Shown one piece after another: positions 34,826 to 46,630 of a DNA stretch of 64,000 bases. Under the pieces are notes generated by a model. It saw nothing but the letters and a program-made list of their open reading frames with translations, was not told the origin of the DNA and ran no database searches. Origin of the DNA: Megaleporinus macrocephalus (lineage: Eukaryota; Chordata; Actinopteri; Characiformes; Anostomidae); NCBI GenBank assembly GCA_021613375.1, contig CM038722.1, forward strand, positions 27,032,441-27,096,440, read 5' to 3'. Each line of letters starts with the position of its first letter. Within the stretch, counting starts at the first letter, position 1. A program made the position numbers and the translations under genes.

Positions 34826-37800
34826 CTGAATGGTTGATTGGTTGATTGGTTGATTGATTGATTGGTAGAAACAGTTTGTTAACCTTTTCAGCACTCTCAC
34901 AATTTGAATTAAAATAAAAAGTAAATATTATTTGGCATAAATTGTAACAGAAATGTGGAAATGTACAGTTTGATTCTCTCAATATTGGTTAAAGTGTGAT
35001 GCTACACTTTATGTCCAAAAGTTGGTGGACTTATCCAACACTACTTCTAAAAAAAGGGGAATTAATAGGAAGTTTATTCATCCTTTCCTGTAGTAACAGA
35101 TTCTACTCTTCTAAAAAAGGCTTTAGGCTATATGTTGGAACATTTCTGTGAGGATTTACTTGCCTTCAGCCATAAGAGCATTAGTGATGTCAGGTATTGA
35201 TTTTGGTGCTTGGATCAGCTCTGGATCAGTCAAATTAAATTATCTCAAATTATCTCAAAGATACTGGATGTAGTTCCATCACTCCAGAGAATATAGTTTC
35301 ACTGATCCATAGTTCAATGCTGGGGGCTTTATACCCTGTATCTGGTACTTGGCACTGGGCATGGTGACCTTAGGCTCATTTGTTGCTACTCCAGAGAGCC
35401 ATTGGTTTTACATGCCGATTGTACAAGCTGTGTTTGTGTATGTGCTAGGAATCAGCACACATGAAAGACGTTTGATTAATATAGTAGGAGGCATCTAAGG
35501 ATACTTATGGATGTGTTATGTATATTTTAATGTACTCAATAGAAAATCTAATTGTTTCTGTTTACTGTCTGGTATCTTTAGCTTATACTTTCAACTAGTA
35601 GCAAAGTGAATGTATTTCTATGGCGAGCAATTTTGTTCATGTGGGTTAGTAGATTCTTCAGAACATATAGCAGAGCAGTTAGCTGCACTATCATAAGGTC
35701 TAACAGACACTCTGCAGATACTTGCTGTTCCTTTTTCAGCATGGCTGTTTGTTGAAAATTCGAGAAGCTCAAAATAAAGGAGTTTCTATGAGAGGATGGA
35801 CAAATGAAAGAAAGAAGAGTAGTGCTTTACTCTTATCCTATTATCTTGATACCCCTAAACCCTGCTCTTACCATAGGCTGGAAAAGCAAGACGAACACTG
35901 CTCCGGCTACCTCAGCGAGGAAGACAATTAGGACAGTGATGAAGAACTGAAAGAACATGTGAAGTAAGTGACATGTTAAAAACATCTACAAAAAACTTGA
36001 TATATTTGAGAAAAGTATAATTAAGTATTCTTGCTGTACATAAACTTTAAGTTTGTAGACTGTAGTTGGTGGAAAAGCTTAGAGGAAATAGTACATGTGT
36101 GGAACCAGATCTTTTATATGCACAGTGTTATTAACCCATACAGAACCAGATAAACATTAGGCTGATTTTATTGCTAATTCTTTCAAGGTGTGAGGCCTAG
36201 TTGTATTATTTAAAGTGTAAAAATAGTATGAGTAGTAAACCATATTTGTTATGTAAAGTAAACACATAAAGAAAACAATCGAGTATACTTGCTGTATAGA
36301 AAGTTTTCCACTAGCCATTTACTGCTAAAGTGTACTTACATAAACTATAAGTATTGCGGCAGTGGAGAGGTGCTTCCCTCCTTGATCAGAGATGATTGAT
36401 TTGGTCTGTGGGTTTCTCTGGGCCTGCATTGGTTTGTCCATCACAGAATATAGCTAGCACAATCTATCGATAAAGTTAATTTTTACAAATTTGTAGGTAA
36501 ACTAATTATACTTAAACTAATAAATATTGTCACAGTCTGTCCTGGTTCATGTCTGTATGTCTTTGTTTACGTTGTCCTGTCAAGTCCATGTGCTTTTGTT
36601 TACGTTTTAGTCATGTGCTCCGAGTCTCCACCCTCTGTCTCTGCCCCTCACCTGCTCTGAGTTGTCTCCCTCTTGTTAGCCCCAGGTGTTCATTATTAGT
36701 TCCTGTTGATGTATCCGCAGTCTGCTGTTTTATCTTGCTTTGTGTCAGTGTAAGGACTCATGGACTCATGTTAACCTTGTTTTTATTTTCTTTTGTAGAT
36801 TTGTCTGTAAATCAGTATTGTTAGTTTCTAGTATTCCTTGTTCTCTTGGTTTGGTTTTGTTTTGTTTTGTTTCTTATTAAACTGCCATCTAGCTATGCAC
36901 TTGCATCCTGCCTCCTTGCCTTCCTAAATGTGACAAATATTCAATGTGTCCATATATACACTAAGAAGTGGATTAGTATTACATGGCTAGTAAATTAACA
37001 GTGTATATATTGTCTCTGGCCAAAAAAACAAGCATGTTATTTAGTTGATTTTTAGTTTTCTGAATTATTGGAACACAACAGTTGATAATCACATTGTCTT
37101 TCACAACGATTAGACTAATAAAAACAATTAGAATAAAATCTCTTAACATTAACTTACATTGAAAATAAAGAAAGTTTTTGTCCCCTCCTGTAAAGTTATC
37201 ATTTTGGAGATATTTGTTTTTCTTTGGACAGCGACAATATGTAATGATACATGTGGTTCACTTTAAAGTATACTTTCATAAACTAAAATGTGAGCTAGAA
37301 GTATATAACTAACTTCATAGTTACAGTATAAAAAATATATACTTTGCATGCAACTAGTTGTACACATGAAATTAGTGGGCTTAATGTTTACTTCTCTCAC
37401 ACCTTAAATATATATTAAATATACTTTTCTAAAATAGTGGGTCTTTTCTCAATAGTCCAAAGAAGTATAGAAATAGTACACTTACAAGTATGCTACTAGT
37501 ACACTAATGGTAATATCCTTATTATATAAAACATACCTGGAAAATACCTGATAAAATGATATTTTACTAATTTTTTTTTACATAACAGAACTCAAGCCCT
37601 AGTCTGCTAGAACAACCAACATAGAGTGGCATAGCTGATTACCAGCAAGGCCAGCATATGTTGTGTTTTGGATGCTGCTCTGGAGCTGGTTTAGCGGGTC
37701 ACCAGCTTGGTCAGCTTGGCCTGTGCTATTTCTTCAGCAGAGTAGTACCTGAGTTTTAAAACCAGTTGAATCTTACACTTATTAAATTACTAGCTAAGAG

Positions 37801-40397
37801 GAATTCCACCATTTGCTTTGTATACTTGAAATTCCATTCCATGCTCTATGCATTCTTGGTCATTCTGTATTAGTTATTAAAACAGTAAAAGTTTTGAGTA
37901 ACCCTACTGGGGTGATGTGTTTGAGAGTGTTAGCTACAGTAATTTAGGTTTGGCTTCTGAATTATAACACCAGTGAGATTCTCTTACATTGTACAAGGGG
38001 TTGCTAGAGGCTTAAAGATCAACCTTCCTCTGTTTTGTTTTTCTCTCTTTTTCATTATGGTTCCTTTGTTAACTCTAAATAAAGCATTGTCATGGACTTG
38101 AACTTTAACTTAACCAGACTTTTTCTGTGCACACCTCATGCTACTGTAACATCTTGTCTTACTTTGCCCTGTCTTTGTCCTCTCTTGTGTCCTTCCTCAT
38201 GCCTACTGGGTACTTCTGTTATTTTTGGTTTCCTTGCCCCTCCTCTTTGGCCCTCTCAAGTCTCCAGTCTGCAGTCCTGCCTTTAGCCTCAGGTGTGTTT
38301 CTTATTTGTTCTCTGTGTATTTACACCCCTTGTTCATGACCTGTTCCTTGTATGGCACTGTTTGTTGTTGTGCATTCCCTGATTTTGTTCTCTGTTCTGT
38401 TCTGTTGCTAATTATTCTAGTATCTTTTACCTTTTGCTGCAGTTTTACAGTAAACCTTTCAGTACAGAGTTCTGATATAAAGCTGCTGCAGGCTGGTCAG
38501 GCTACCATTTGTATTCACAGTTAGTGACATATATAGACTTTCAGAAAACTATTGGATCATTAATATTATCTGTCCTAATTTAGCGACGAAGATAAGTGAG
38601 CCTCTGGGTATAACAGTATTTACCATAAAGAAAATATATACCATTGGGTGTTTTACAAAGTTTTATACTGAACTTAATACTTTTTCGTTGAGTTCAAACC
38701 TAATAAGCATGATGATTGTATTAAATTAAATTAAAATGACAAATTGGGCCTTTTAAGAAGGTTCACCACTGTCAATTAGATCACTGTTTGCTTTAGATTG
38801 TTTCAAGTCTATACGTTTTGGACGTTATCAAAGTTGATGTTACTTTAGATGTCTGCCACAGTATATTGAATTTGCAGTTTTCTTAAGGATAAAAATGGTC
38901 ATTTACTATTTGAATGGAAAAAACCCTGAAATTAATCTGAAAGTCTGTGTTTAGAGCTCACGTTCATTGTTTAATTTCACCCACAAGGTCTAATGACTAG
39001 GATCACAGGCCACTTACTGTCAGCAGCATACACTTGCTTTCGCTTAAGGCTCCACAGCAGCCCACAAATCCCATGATGGCCAGGACGGCCCCTACTGCAA
39101 TCAGCAGGTAGCCCACGTTGGCCAGTTGTGCCAAGGCTGGGGGGGAGTCTTTAATGTTATCCAGCACTTCTCGCAGATACTTGCTGTTCACTTCAACCAA
39201 AATTCCTACAAACGCAGCCACTCCACCAGCCAACTAGACAGAGACAGGCCAAACATAGCAAAAACAGTCAAATTAGAAGGCAGAAGTGAAATAAGGAAGA
39301 AGCAGTGCAAGAGTTTAACATCACTAAAGTAAATGGGACAAATAAAACGAAACTTTGTTGACAAAATCCCCTGTAGTCACAACATATGCCTGGATTTTTA
39401 TAAAACAGTGAGAAAATACAATATGATCAAATAAATATTCTCCTTTTTAATTTGTAATAATCACAATAAAATAAATAAATAGATAAAATCTTAATACATG
39501 ATATGCATTGCAACATTTCGTTTTTTAATCAAAATAATTAAAAACTATGAATACAATGATTTTATTTACAGTTTCACAAACAGCACTGAACTGAAGGCAG
39601 TTAGCAGAACTAATTAAGTTCTCCATGTAAGGAACCTTGCAGTACATCAGTGTTCTTTAAGTACGTATCCACAAGTCCACTCCTAGTACATATGCTTCAG
39701 TCTGGTTTGCCAGTAGTACAGTTCAAATATAGCTATATATAAAAGAAAGTCAAAGAAAACTAAATAAATAGTATGTTTATGTTAAGTCTCAGTTGAAACA
39801 TTTCTGGAAATGTGTTTTCTGTCTGGCTAGCATTTTACAATGCTGTCTGATGTTCTCTTTGGTATAAATTTGAGTAAAGAAAATGGAATTATATCATATT
39901 AGTAAAACCTTCTTTTAACTAGAAGTTGTTTTAATGTATTAATAATAACTTATTCATTTTATGAATTGAATTTTAATAATCCCGCTTAGCAACAATGGTT
40001 TCATATAGTACTAAAAAAGGACCTTTATGTCATAACATTTCAATCCATTATTGAAAGGGGTCTTTAAAGAACAAAAGGTCCTTTAGAACTATTTAACCAT
40101 GCAAAGAAACAATTAACCATTCAGATGTTTCTTTGAGTGTTCTTGGTTCTATGTATGAATATTGCTCTTACTAAAGAACCTTGAGGAACTACTTTACGAG
40201 TATAACATGTACCACGTAATATTAAGAACCTGAGCACTCTTCAGATAACAATGCCCTTCAGCCCTGTGACAAAATTAGCTTCTATAAATGAATGAACTCA
40301 TATTTAACATAATAATTGTGTAAATAAAATAAATAAAAGTGTTACTTACAAATATCATACCATTGAAGACACACATAATTACTTTCAGGAGCAACAT
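31745..40397 (-). CDS. Tetraspanin-1-like, left tandem copy (terminal exon not located)
   Basis: Six coding exons on the - strand, all with GT-AG splice sites and phase 0: 40350-40397 (ATG at 40395-40397), 39018-39233, 35872-35946, 33014-33121, 32426-32557, 31745-31837. They encode 224 residues. Tetraspanins are four-pass membrane organisers of protein microdomains. Seen here: TM1 split across exons 1-2, TM2 in [20 protein letters not shown]3 in [20 protein letters not shown], and a large loop with CCG (in MKCCGYNDY), PASCC, QC and GCF, the six-cysteine pattern. The start of TM4 (VAISIAAIE) is present, but the final coding exon, 17 codons including stop in the neighbouring copy, was not found between 28 and 31.7 kb. 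Exon lengths match the right copy except exon 1 (48 against 57 bp) and exon 5 (132 against 129 bp). Introns are large and repeat-filled. All seen exons are open, so it is probably functional. Confidence 0.9.
32020..32390 (-). repeat. Dispersed repeat family C, minus copy, intronic
   Basis: On the - strand it reads TTCCATGTGCTTATGTTTTG, then GTCTCTGCCC, CCAGGTGTTCATTGTTTTGT and a TGTTTGTTTTGTTTTG run, the same order as the + strand copy at 36535-36945. It lies in the intron between exons 5 and 6 of the left tetraspanin and carries only spurious pyrimidine-rich frames. Confidence 0.65.
33305..34020. mobile_element. Dispersed repeat family B, complete inverted-repeat (foldback-like) element
   Basis: Two arms of about 290 bp in opposite orientation. 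The left arm has CAGCACTGCAGTGACACTGATGT (23 bases shared as short blocks), then GTTGTGCTGGTGTGACTGGA near 33558-33595. The right arm has the complement, CACACCAGCACAACACACGG and ACATCAGTGTCATTGCAGTG, near 33789-33845. The centre (about 33600-33730) is unique. It lies in the intron between exons 3 and 4 of the left tetraspanin, so the transcript could form a long hairpin. Half copies lie at 29925-30115, 31268-31700 and 57535-57800. Confidence 0.72.
34545..34786 (+). repeat. LINE/SINE 3'-tail repeat
   Basis: Contains GGTTCCTCTTAAGGTTTCTT, GGGAGTGTTTCCTTGCCACTGTCGCC (in part) and TCTGTAAAGCTGCATTG, a tail very common in teleost genomes and usually ascribed to L2-related retroposons. A related copy in the opposite orientation lies at 60920-61135. 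Confidence 0.7.
34783..34866. repeat. (TTGA)n microsatellite
   Basis: About 20 units of TTGA/GATT with a few TTGG variants, extending from the end of the preceding retroposon tail. Confidence 0.95.
34995..35470 (-). repeat. Degenerate Tc1-related MITE, intronic
   Basis: Begins with CTACACTTTATGTCCAAAAG, resembling the family end CACTATATGTCCAAAAG, and includes CTTTGGGAT-like relic text inverted (ATCTCAAAGATACTGGATGT, then AGTTCCATCACTCCAGAG). Opposite in orientation to the copy at 18960-19340. Confidence 0.6.
36535..36945 (+). repeat. Dispersed repeat family C, plus copy, intronic
   Basis: Shares GTCCATGTGCTTTTGTTTAC, CTCTGTCTCTGCCCCTCACC, CCCAGGTGTTCATTATTAGT and a TTTGTTTTGTTTTG run near the end with the copy at 32020-32390. 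It ends near CTTATTAAACTGCC. The element class is unknown; it is probably a retroposon. Confidence 0.65.
37140..37260 (+). repeat. Dispersed repeat family A, partial copy
   Basis: Contains TTAACTTACATTGAAAATAA, CCCCTCCTGTAAAGTTATCA and TTTTGGAGATATTTGTTTTT followed by CTTTGGACAGCGAC, the distal half of the family. Confidence 0.6.
37595..37745. repeat. Palindrome-like MITE fragment (ACCAGC words), intronic
   Basis: Enriched in CCAGCA/GCTGGT words in both orientations (GATTACCAGCAAGGCCAGCA; GGGTCACCAGCTTGGTCAGC). A related stretch lies in the right tetraspanin gene at 52325-52430. Boundaries unclear. Confidence 0.45.
38085..38520 (+). repeat. Possible family C relative, intronic
   Basis: Pyrimidine-rich text with GTCTTTGTCCTCTCTTGTGT, a CCTCAGGTGTGTTTCTTATT block and CTTGTTCATGACCTGTTCC resembles family C in order and composition but is more diverged. 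The open frames here are a by-product of base composition. Confidence 0.4.
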
Positions 40398-40442
40398 CTT
40401 GAAGGTTTTCCCCAGTTATTCCTGAAAATGACTTATGGCTGG

Positions 40443-40533
40443 TATTTAAAACACACTGACAGAAACTGAACTGCTTTGAGTCCCTCTCATGCAGATGCGT
40501 GGGGCGCTTAGTGTGATTCAACTACTTCCTCAT
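40443..40533 (-). promoter_or_regulatory. Candidate proximal promoter of the left tetraspanin
   Basis: On the - strand an ETS-like ATGAGGAAGTAG (40522-40533) lies about 125 bp upstream of the ATG and a TATA-like TTTAAATA (40443-40450) about 46 bp upstream of it. The right tetraspanin has a comparable ETS-like site 143 bp upstream of its ATG. Initiation and use of either site are inference. Confidence 0.4.
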
Positions 40534-40539
40534 ACAGAC

Positions 40540-41640
40540 CTCTTTTTTTTAAAGCTGTCATGCAGTGTTACCTAGTAAATGATACAAACAACAACACAAA
40601 CATGCATGAGCATAAACATATGTACACTTGTATGTGTATATCCATGTATATCCATGTATATGCAAACATGCGCCCATGAGCCTACCTCACAAGCCAATAG
40701 TGAAAAGTTGGATCAGACAGTTGACCATTGAAAGCTTAGTCATCAGTGGTTTGAGTGGACGTGTTCTTTCCAACGCACCTCAGCTTTTTCCGTCACCTTC
40801 TGCATCAAGAAGAACTGGTGTTCCAGACTGAGCGTTCCTCCTGTGGGTTTTTTTTTAACCAAAAGAGCAAATTCCAGCTTTACATGTCAAGGCAATGTTG
40901 AGAATGCCCTTAAGGCTGTAGGACGGCCGAGTCACAGAGGCAGCCAGGTTATGCTGAGTTTTTATAAGACAGGCCCACCATATGTCCAGAAAAAATATCT
41001 AGTCACTCTAAGTTCAGCTACATTACAGTACACCACTTCTTTAATCTCCGGCAATGCCAGTACTATTTGGATGCTCTGAACAGCCAACAGCATGGCTGAT
41101 GCCAAACATCAGCTAGAAGGCTATAGAGCCCCCTACAGTGGACCGTAGGGCAGTGGAACTGTGAGCTGGAGAGATCTATAACTAATGCAGCTGTCTGCAA
41201 TGTTCTGCTACTGTAAACCTGCACCTTCCTTGAGGATTACTAATTTTTCTATGTATTATTTTAATTCACTAATGAACAGTATTCAGGAGTCTTAGTGCAG
41301 GACAAAGTTATTTGGCATCTGAGTGCAGGCCTCGAGCGAGAGAAGAGTTTCTTGCAGCTCCTGCAGGAGGACCCATGTTAAGTGTAGGGCTGCTCCAGGA
41401 CTAGGATTTAGAAATGTTGATCTATTGAACTTGCTAAGAAAACAGGTTTTAAATCCAATTCTTATTCCCTCTTGTGGTGATTTGTCAATGTATTCTAGAA
41501 CTAGTATGGTACAGCGGAGTCTGCTTCTTTTACCAAATGTAGCAAAACAAAGTTCTTGGCGAAGGCAAGACCCAAAAACATTAACACAGTTTGTGAGGTT
41601 AAAGAACTACAGGAGAGCCATAGCTGGTAAATTCAAGATT
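40540..41640. other. Intergenic sequence, no supported gene
   Basis: Between the left tetraspanin and a repeat-derived stretch. Short frames at 40628-41079 lack recognisable motifs. Small TATCCATG repeats occur near 40635. Confidence 0.45.
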
Positions 41641-41885
41641 CAAACCATGTGCAATAGTCAACCTTATTATAAAGCTAGTCAGGGTCAATCCCAGCGTCAT
41701 CGGGCGAAGGCGGGGTACACCATGGACAGTTCGCTAGTCTATCGCATGGCCAACACTCACTCACACACTCACATCTACGGGCAATTTAGAGTGACCAATC
41801 AACCCAACATGCATGTGTTTGGACTGTGGGAGGAAACCGGAGAACCCGGAGGAACCCAACTCAAGCACGGGGAGAACCTTACTAA
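41640..41885 (+). repeat. Interspersed repeat that seeds the 20-bp minisatellite
   Basis: Contains GGCGGGGTACACCATGGACA, CAATTTAGAGTGACCAATCA, TGGACTGTGGGAGGAAACCG and CACGGGGAGAACC, the order of a very common teleost repeat whose tail normally continues toward a CTAACCACTGCACCACCGTG-like end. A similar stretch lies at about 60780-60905. The 200-codon frame through 41323-41925 is an artefact of this repeat. Confidence 0.7.
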
Positions 41886-43855
41886 CCACTACACCACCAT
41901 ACTAACTACTACACCACCATACTAACTACTACACCACTATACTAACCAATACACCACCATACTAACCATTACACCACCGTACTAACTACTACACCACCAT
42001 ACTAACCATTACACCACCATACTAACCACTACACCACCATACTAACCACTACACCACCATACTAACCACTACACCACCTTACTAACTACTACACCACCGT
42101 ACTAACCACTACACCACCATACTAACCACTACACCACCATACTAACCACTACACCACCTTACTAACTACTACACCACCGTACTAACCACTACACCACCGT
42201 ACTAACCACTACACCATCGTACTAACCACTACCCCACCGTACTAACCACTACACCACTGTACTGACCACTACACTGACCACTACACCACCGTACTAACTA
42301 CTACACCACCGTACTAACCACTACACCACCATACTAACCACTACATCACCGTACTAACTACTACACCACCGTACTAACCACTACACCACCGTACTAACCA
42401 CTACACCACCTTACTAACCATTACACCACCGTACTAACTACTACACCACCATACTAACCACTACACCACCATACTAACCACTACACCACCATACTAACCA
42501 CTACACCACCATACTAACCACTACACCACCGTACTAACCACTACACCACCGTACTAACCACTACACCACCTTACTAACCACTACACCACCGTACTAACCA
42601 CTACACCACCGTACTAACCATTACACCACCTTACTAACCACTACACCACCGTACTAACCACTACACCACCGTACTAACCATTACACCACCTTACTAATCA
42701 CTACACCACCATACTAACCACTACACCACCATACTAACCACTACACCACCATACTAACCACTACACCACCATACTAACCACTACACGACCATACTAACCA
42801 CTACACCACCGTACTAACCACTACACCACCGTACTAACCATTACACCACCATACTAACCACTACACCACCATACTAACCACTACACCACCGTACTGACCA
42901 CTACACCATCGTACTAACCACTACACCATCGTACTAGCCACTACACCACCATACTAACCACTACACCACCATACTAACCACTACACCACCGTACTAACCA
43001 CTACACCACCATACTAACCACTACACCATCGTACTAACCACTACACCACCTTACTAACCATTACACCACCATACTAACCACTACACCACCATACTAACTA
43101 CTACACCACCGTACTAACCACTACACCACCATACTAACCACTACACCACCTTACTGACCACTACACCATCATACTAACCACTACACCACCGTACTGACCA
43201 CTACACCACCATACTAACCACTACACCACCATACTAAATACTACACCACCATACTAACCACTACACCACCATACTAACCACTACACCACCATACTAAATA
43301 CTACACCACCGTACTAACCACTACACCACCATACTAACCACTACACCACCGTACTAACCACTACACCACCTTACTAACTACTACACCACCGTACTAACCA
43401 CTACACCACCATACTAACTACTACACCACCATACTAACCACTACACCACCATACTAACCACTACACCACCGTACTGACCACTACACCATCGTACTAACCA
43501 CTACACCGTCGTACTAACCACTACACCACCTTACTAACCACTACACCACCATACTAACCACTACACCACCGTACTAACCACTACACCACCATACTAACCA
43601 CTACACCATCGTACTAACCACTACACCATCGTACTAACCACTACACCACCTTACTAACCACTACACCACCATACTAACCACTACACCACCGTACTAACCA
43701 CTACACCACCTTACTAACCACTACACCACCATACTAACTACTACACCATCGTACTAACCACTACACCATCGTACTAACCACTACACCACCTTACTAACCA
43801 CTACACCACCTTACTAACCACTACACCACCATACTAACCACTACACCACCATTCT
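41881..43855. repeat. 20-bp minisatellite array
   Basis: About 98 copies of ACTAACCACTACACCACCGT with a G/A/T polymorphism two bases before the end and occasional CATC or GACC variants. One partial double unit (CTGACCACTACACTGACCAC) lies near 42261. It ends at ACCACCATTCTGCCG and directly follows the interspersed repeat at 41640-41885. Confidence 0.97.
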
Positions 43856-44624
43856 GCCGATTTAATTCCATCATTTATTTCATTATACCCATAATGCAAT
43901 GTGTTGTTGGTTTGAAGATTCATGTGCAACTTCTCTGAGTAGAATTATCAAACCCAGCTACAATGTCAGCAATCTCTCTTCAGACCTGTTGAAGATGTAC
44001 TTAAGTGCTTCTTGTGCATATTCAATTCAAATTAAGTTTATTGGTATAAACTTGAATTGACTTTTTACAACCTACTCTAGCACTCTAGCTGCAGCGTTCT
44101 GGACTAACTGAAGTTTATTCAGGTTCCTGCTGGAGCATCCTGACAACAATGCATTACAGTAATCTAGCCTTAAGGTTATAAAGGCATGCACTAACCTTTC
44201 AGCATCAAACATAGATAACACATTTCTTAACTTTGAAATGTCTGAGCAGCCCTAGGACCGAGAAGGAGAACTTCAGTTTTATCTGGGTTCAAAAGAAGTA
44301 AGTTCTGCAGCATCCAAAGTCTAATATCTCTTACACAATCTTCTATCTTATTTAATCTGGATTTATCATCTGGTCTAGCTGATATGTACAGCTGTGTATC
44401 ACCAGCATAGCAGTGTAGTAGTACCAGCAGAGATACGTGGCCCTGACCAGAGACAAGAAGATCATTTATCAGTTATCTTAACTAGAGCTGTCTCTGTGCT
44501 GTGGAGGGGCCTAAAACCAGATTGGCATTTTTCATACATGCTGTTTTTATATAGATAGGAACAGAGTTGCTGGGCTACAGCTTTTTCTAATATTATAGAA
44601 ATGAATGGTAAGTTTAAAATATAC

Positions 44625-44973
44625 TGTGACCGCAGCGGGGAAGCCGGGTTGGACCCAAGAACGGAGGGGAGCTGACACATCTGCTTGTGACGGTCGGTTG
44701 TTAACAGTCATTCTTTTTTTCTCTCCCTAAGCAGACCGAGGCTACTGAGGAGGCTCGTTCCCGCGACTCCCGGGAAAGCTATCCCGCAGGGCTGAAAACG
44801 ACACGGACCCGCCAGACAGGCAAACCGAGGGAGACACACACCCACCCCGCCTGCCCCCTTTTTTTTGTTCTTGCTGACGGGTGGGTTGGTGATTTCTTTT
44901 TGCTCCTTCGTATACCACCCTGCGCCCTCTGTCTCTGTCTTTTATGGTCCAGTGGCGCCCCCTGGCGGCCACA
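44625..44973. mobile_element. Solo LTR (349 bp) inserted in the LINE
   Basis: A GC-rich block with ends TGTGACCGC and GCGGCCACA (5'-TG...CA-3', 8 of 9 inverted) is flanked by a 4-bp direct repeat, ATAC at 44621-44624 and 44974-44977. It interrupts the LINE RT between SYR and NLPF. A solo LTR of a Ty3/gypsy-type retrovirus-like element fits best; a small DNA element with a 4-bp duplication is the alternative. ATAAAA lies near the start on the - strand, favouring that orientation. Confidence 0.8.
44951..44973 (-). promoter_or_regulatory. CTCF-like site within the solo LTR
   Basis: On the - strand the sequence TGGCCGCCAGGGGGCGCCAC closely matches the vertebrate CTCF core (CCxxxAGGGGGCGC). Matched by eye; occupancy unknown. 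Confidence 0.5.
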
Positions 44974-46252
44974 ATACCTATAGCTGAACAATTCGTTGGG
45001 GTCAAGATTTGGTTTAATAACTGCTAGCTTGAATGATTTTGGCCCATGTCCTAGTCTAAGAGAAGAATTAATTATTGTTAATTATAGCTGGTAGTACTTG
45101 TTTAAATTCTGACTGCTGAAGTGGACAAAATGTTTCTAGTCTTTCTTCTATAACCACATTTTGTGTCTCAGCCAAACCGGATGATGGATAGATTACTGGT
45201 ATTGGTAGAACATTTTGTCGAATATTCTCGATTTTATTATTGAAAAAGTCCATGAAATCATTGCTGCTGTAGTTGGCAGGTATTGGAGGTTCAGTTCCTG
45301 CCTGGGTTTTGGTAGGTTTTGCGTTTGCACTAAATAAAACTCTAAGATTGTTTTTGTTGTGTTCGATGAGTGTAGACAGATATGCTGAGCATGTTTTAAT
45401 ATATACCATTCTGTAACTGCTAAGGCTGTCCTTCCAAGCAGAGTGAAATACTTCCAGCTTAGTCACTCGCCATTTGCGCTCTAATTTCCGTACTGTCTGT
45501 CTTAAGGTGCGAATTTCATTGTTGTACCACAGAGCGAGCTTTTTCTGCTATGTCATTTTAGTTTTTATGGGTGAAACATTGTCTAAAGTTAATCAGAATG
45601 TGTTTTCTATGCGGTGTGTTAATCTGTCTAGCTCTGTTGGGTCTGATGAAGGAAAAGTCATGGTTGATAAATCTGGATTTTAATGAAGTGTTGAGTTGTA
45701 TTTGGTGTTATTGAAGAGTACATACATTTTCACATGAAATTAGGTAATGATCTGAAACTACTGAAGATTAGATCATACATGTCAACACCTAGAGTCAGAG
45801 CTAGATCTAGAGTGTGATTACAGGAATGTGTAGGCCCTATTGCATTTTGAGTGAGACCTACAGAGTCAGATACATCTGCTGTGTTCTTAAAGTGAATATT
45901 AAAATCAATTATTCACTCTTTGCTCGGTCTGCAACAAAGTCACTGAATTCGTTCAATAAGGTCCTAGTGGCCTATGAATGCTAATTAGGGAAAGTGAGTT
46001 CAAAGCCTGGTGTAAGCTTCAGCACCCTGTCGTCTTATAATATAGAGCCAGAGAATATTACGACATCAGACATCGTATGGGCTTATTTGACCACCTCTTT
46101 AATATTACTCTTAGTGACCTCAGACTGACGTATACGAATATTATTACCACCTACATGAACCACTATCCTCGAATACCTATTCATTGCTAGTAGCTTAAGG
46201 TTGCTGCTAATAGATCTTCCATTCACAAATGTGGCAAACAAGCAAACACACT

Positions 46253-46271
46253 GCCGCTAGGGGGCGCTGCT
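46253..46271 (+). promoter_or_regulatory. CTCF-like site
   Basis: GCCGCTAGGGGGCGCTGCT fits the vertebrate CTCF core very well. It lies in the spacer between the two tetraspanin genes, 1.3 kb from the LTR-borne site and in the opposite orientation. Matched by eye. Confidence 0.5.
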
Positions 46272-46529
46272 GTTTTTGGCGGAATTGTGTGAGAGAAGAT
46301 GAAGCGGCGCAGATTAAAAGTCACTTTAATGAAGCAGCAGGTTGTATTTGTAATAAAGTAAATTGGCTTTTAAACTGGTTAAACTGGTTTTGTTGAGCTG
46401 GTTGGCCAAATTCATTAGTTAACATCTGTTGTGCTGAAATCCGGCTCCCCTTCGTGTGCACACACGTCACACAGAGAAACGGACGCATCACTTACTTAAT
46501 CTTTAATTTTTCCTTTACAACAAACAGCT

Positions 46530-46630
46530 CAGCAGGACCTATTGGAGATACATATGTTTATCTCTGGACAGCGACGAAATACACCTGTGATGCTAGCTAG
46601 CATTACTGCACCTCAGTCTAAGACTTCTTT
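46530..46630 (+). repeat. Dispersed repeat family A, partial copy
   Basis: Contains ATTGGAGATACATATGTTTA, then TCTCTGGACAGCGACGAAAT, the distal part of the family. Confidence 0.5.

Larger units (their letters stand above)
44030..46140 (-). mobile_element. L2-like LINE copy, split by a solo LTR
   Basis: On the - strand, broken frames contain part of the endonuclease (about 46020-45800, reading FTLRTQQMYLTL-like and a GLHIP segment), a linker from 45466 to 45068 (SNDFMDFFNNKIENIRQN), and RT text: LDPNELFSYR before the interruption, then NLPFISIILEKAVAQQLCS and YEKCQSGFRPLHSTETALVK at 44590-44480. It ends with TTTATTGGTATAAACTTG near 44035-44055. The layout is typical of fish L2/Maui-type elements, with the clade inferred from motifs. 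It is inactive. Confidence 0.82.

Noticed and set aside
41120..41147. GAGCCCCCTACAGTGG as another CTCF-like site
   Set aside because: The spacing between the CCAC and GGGGGC parts is off by one or two bases from the core, so the match is poor.
41323..41925. 200-codon + strand frame
   Set aside because: Its distal half is a common interspersed repeat and the start of a minisatellite. The proximal half has no recognisable motif.
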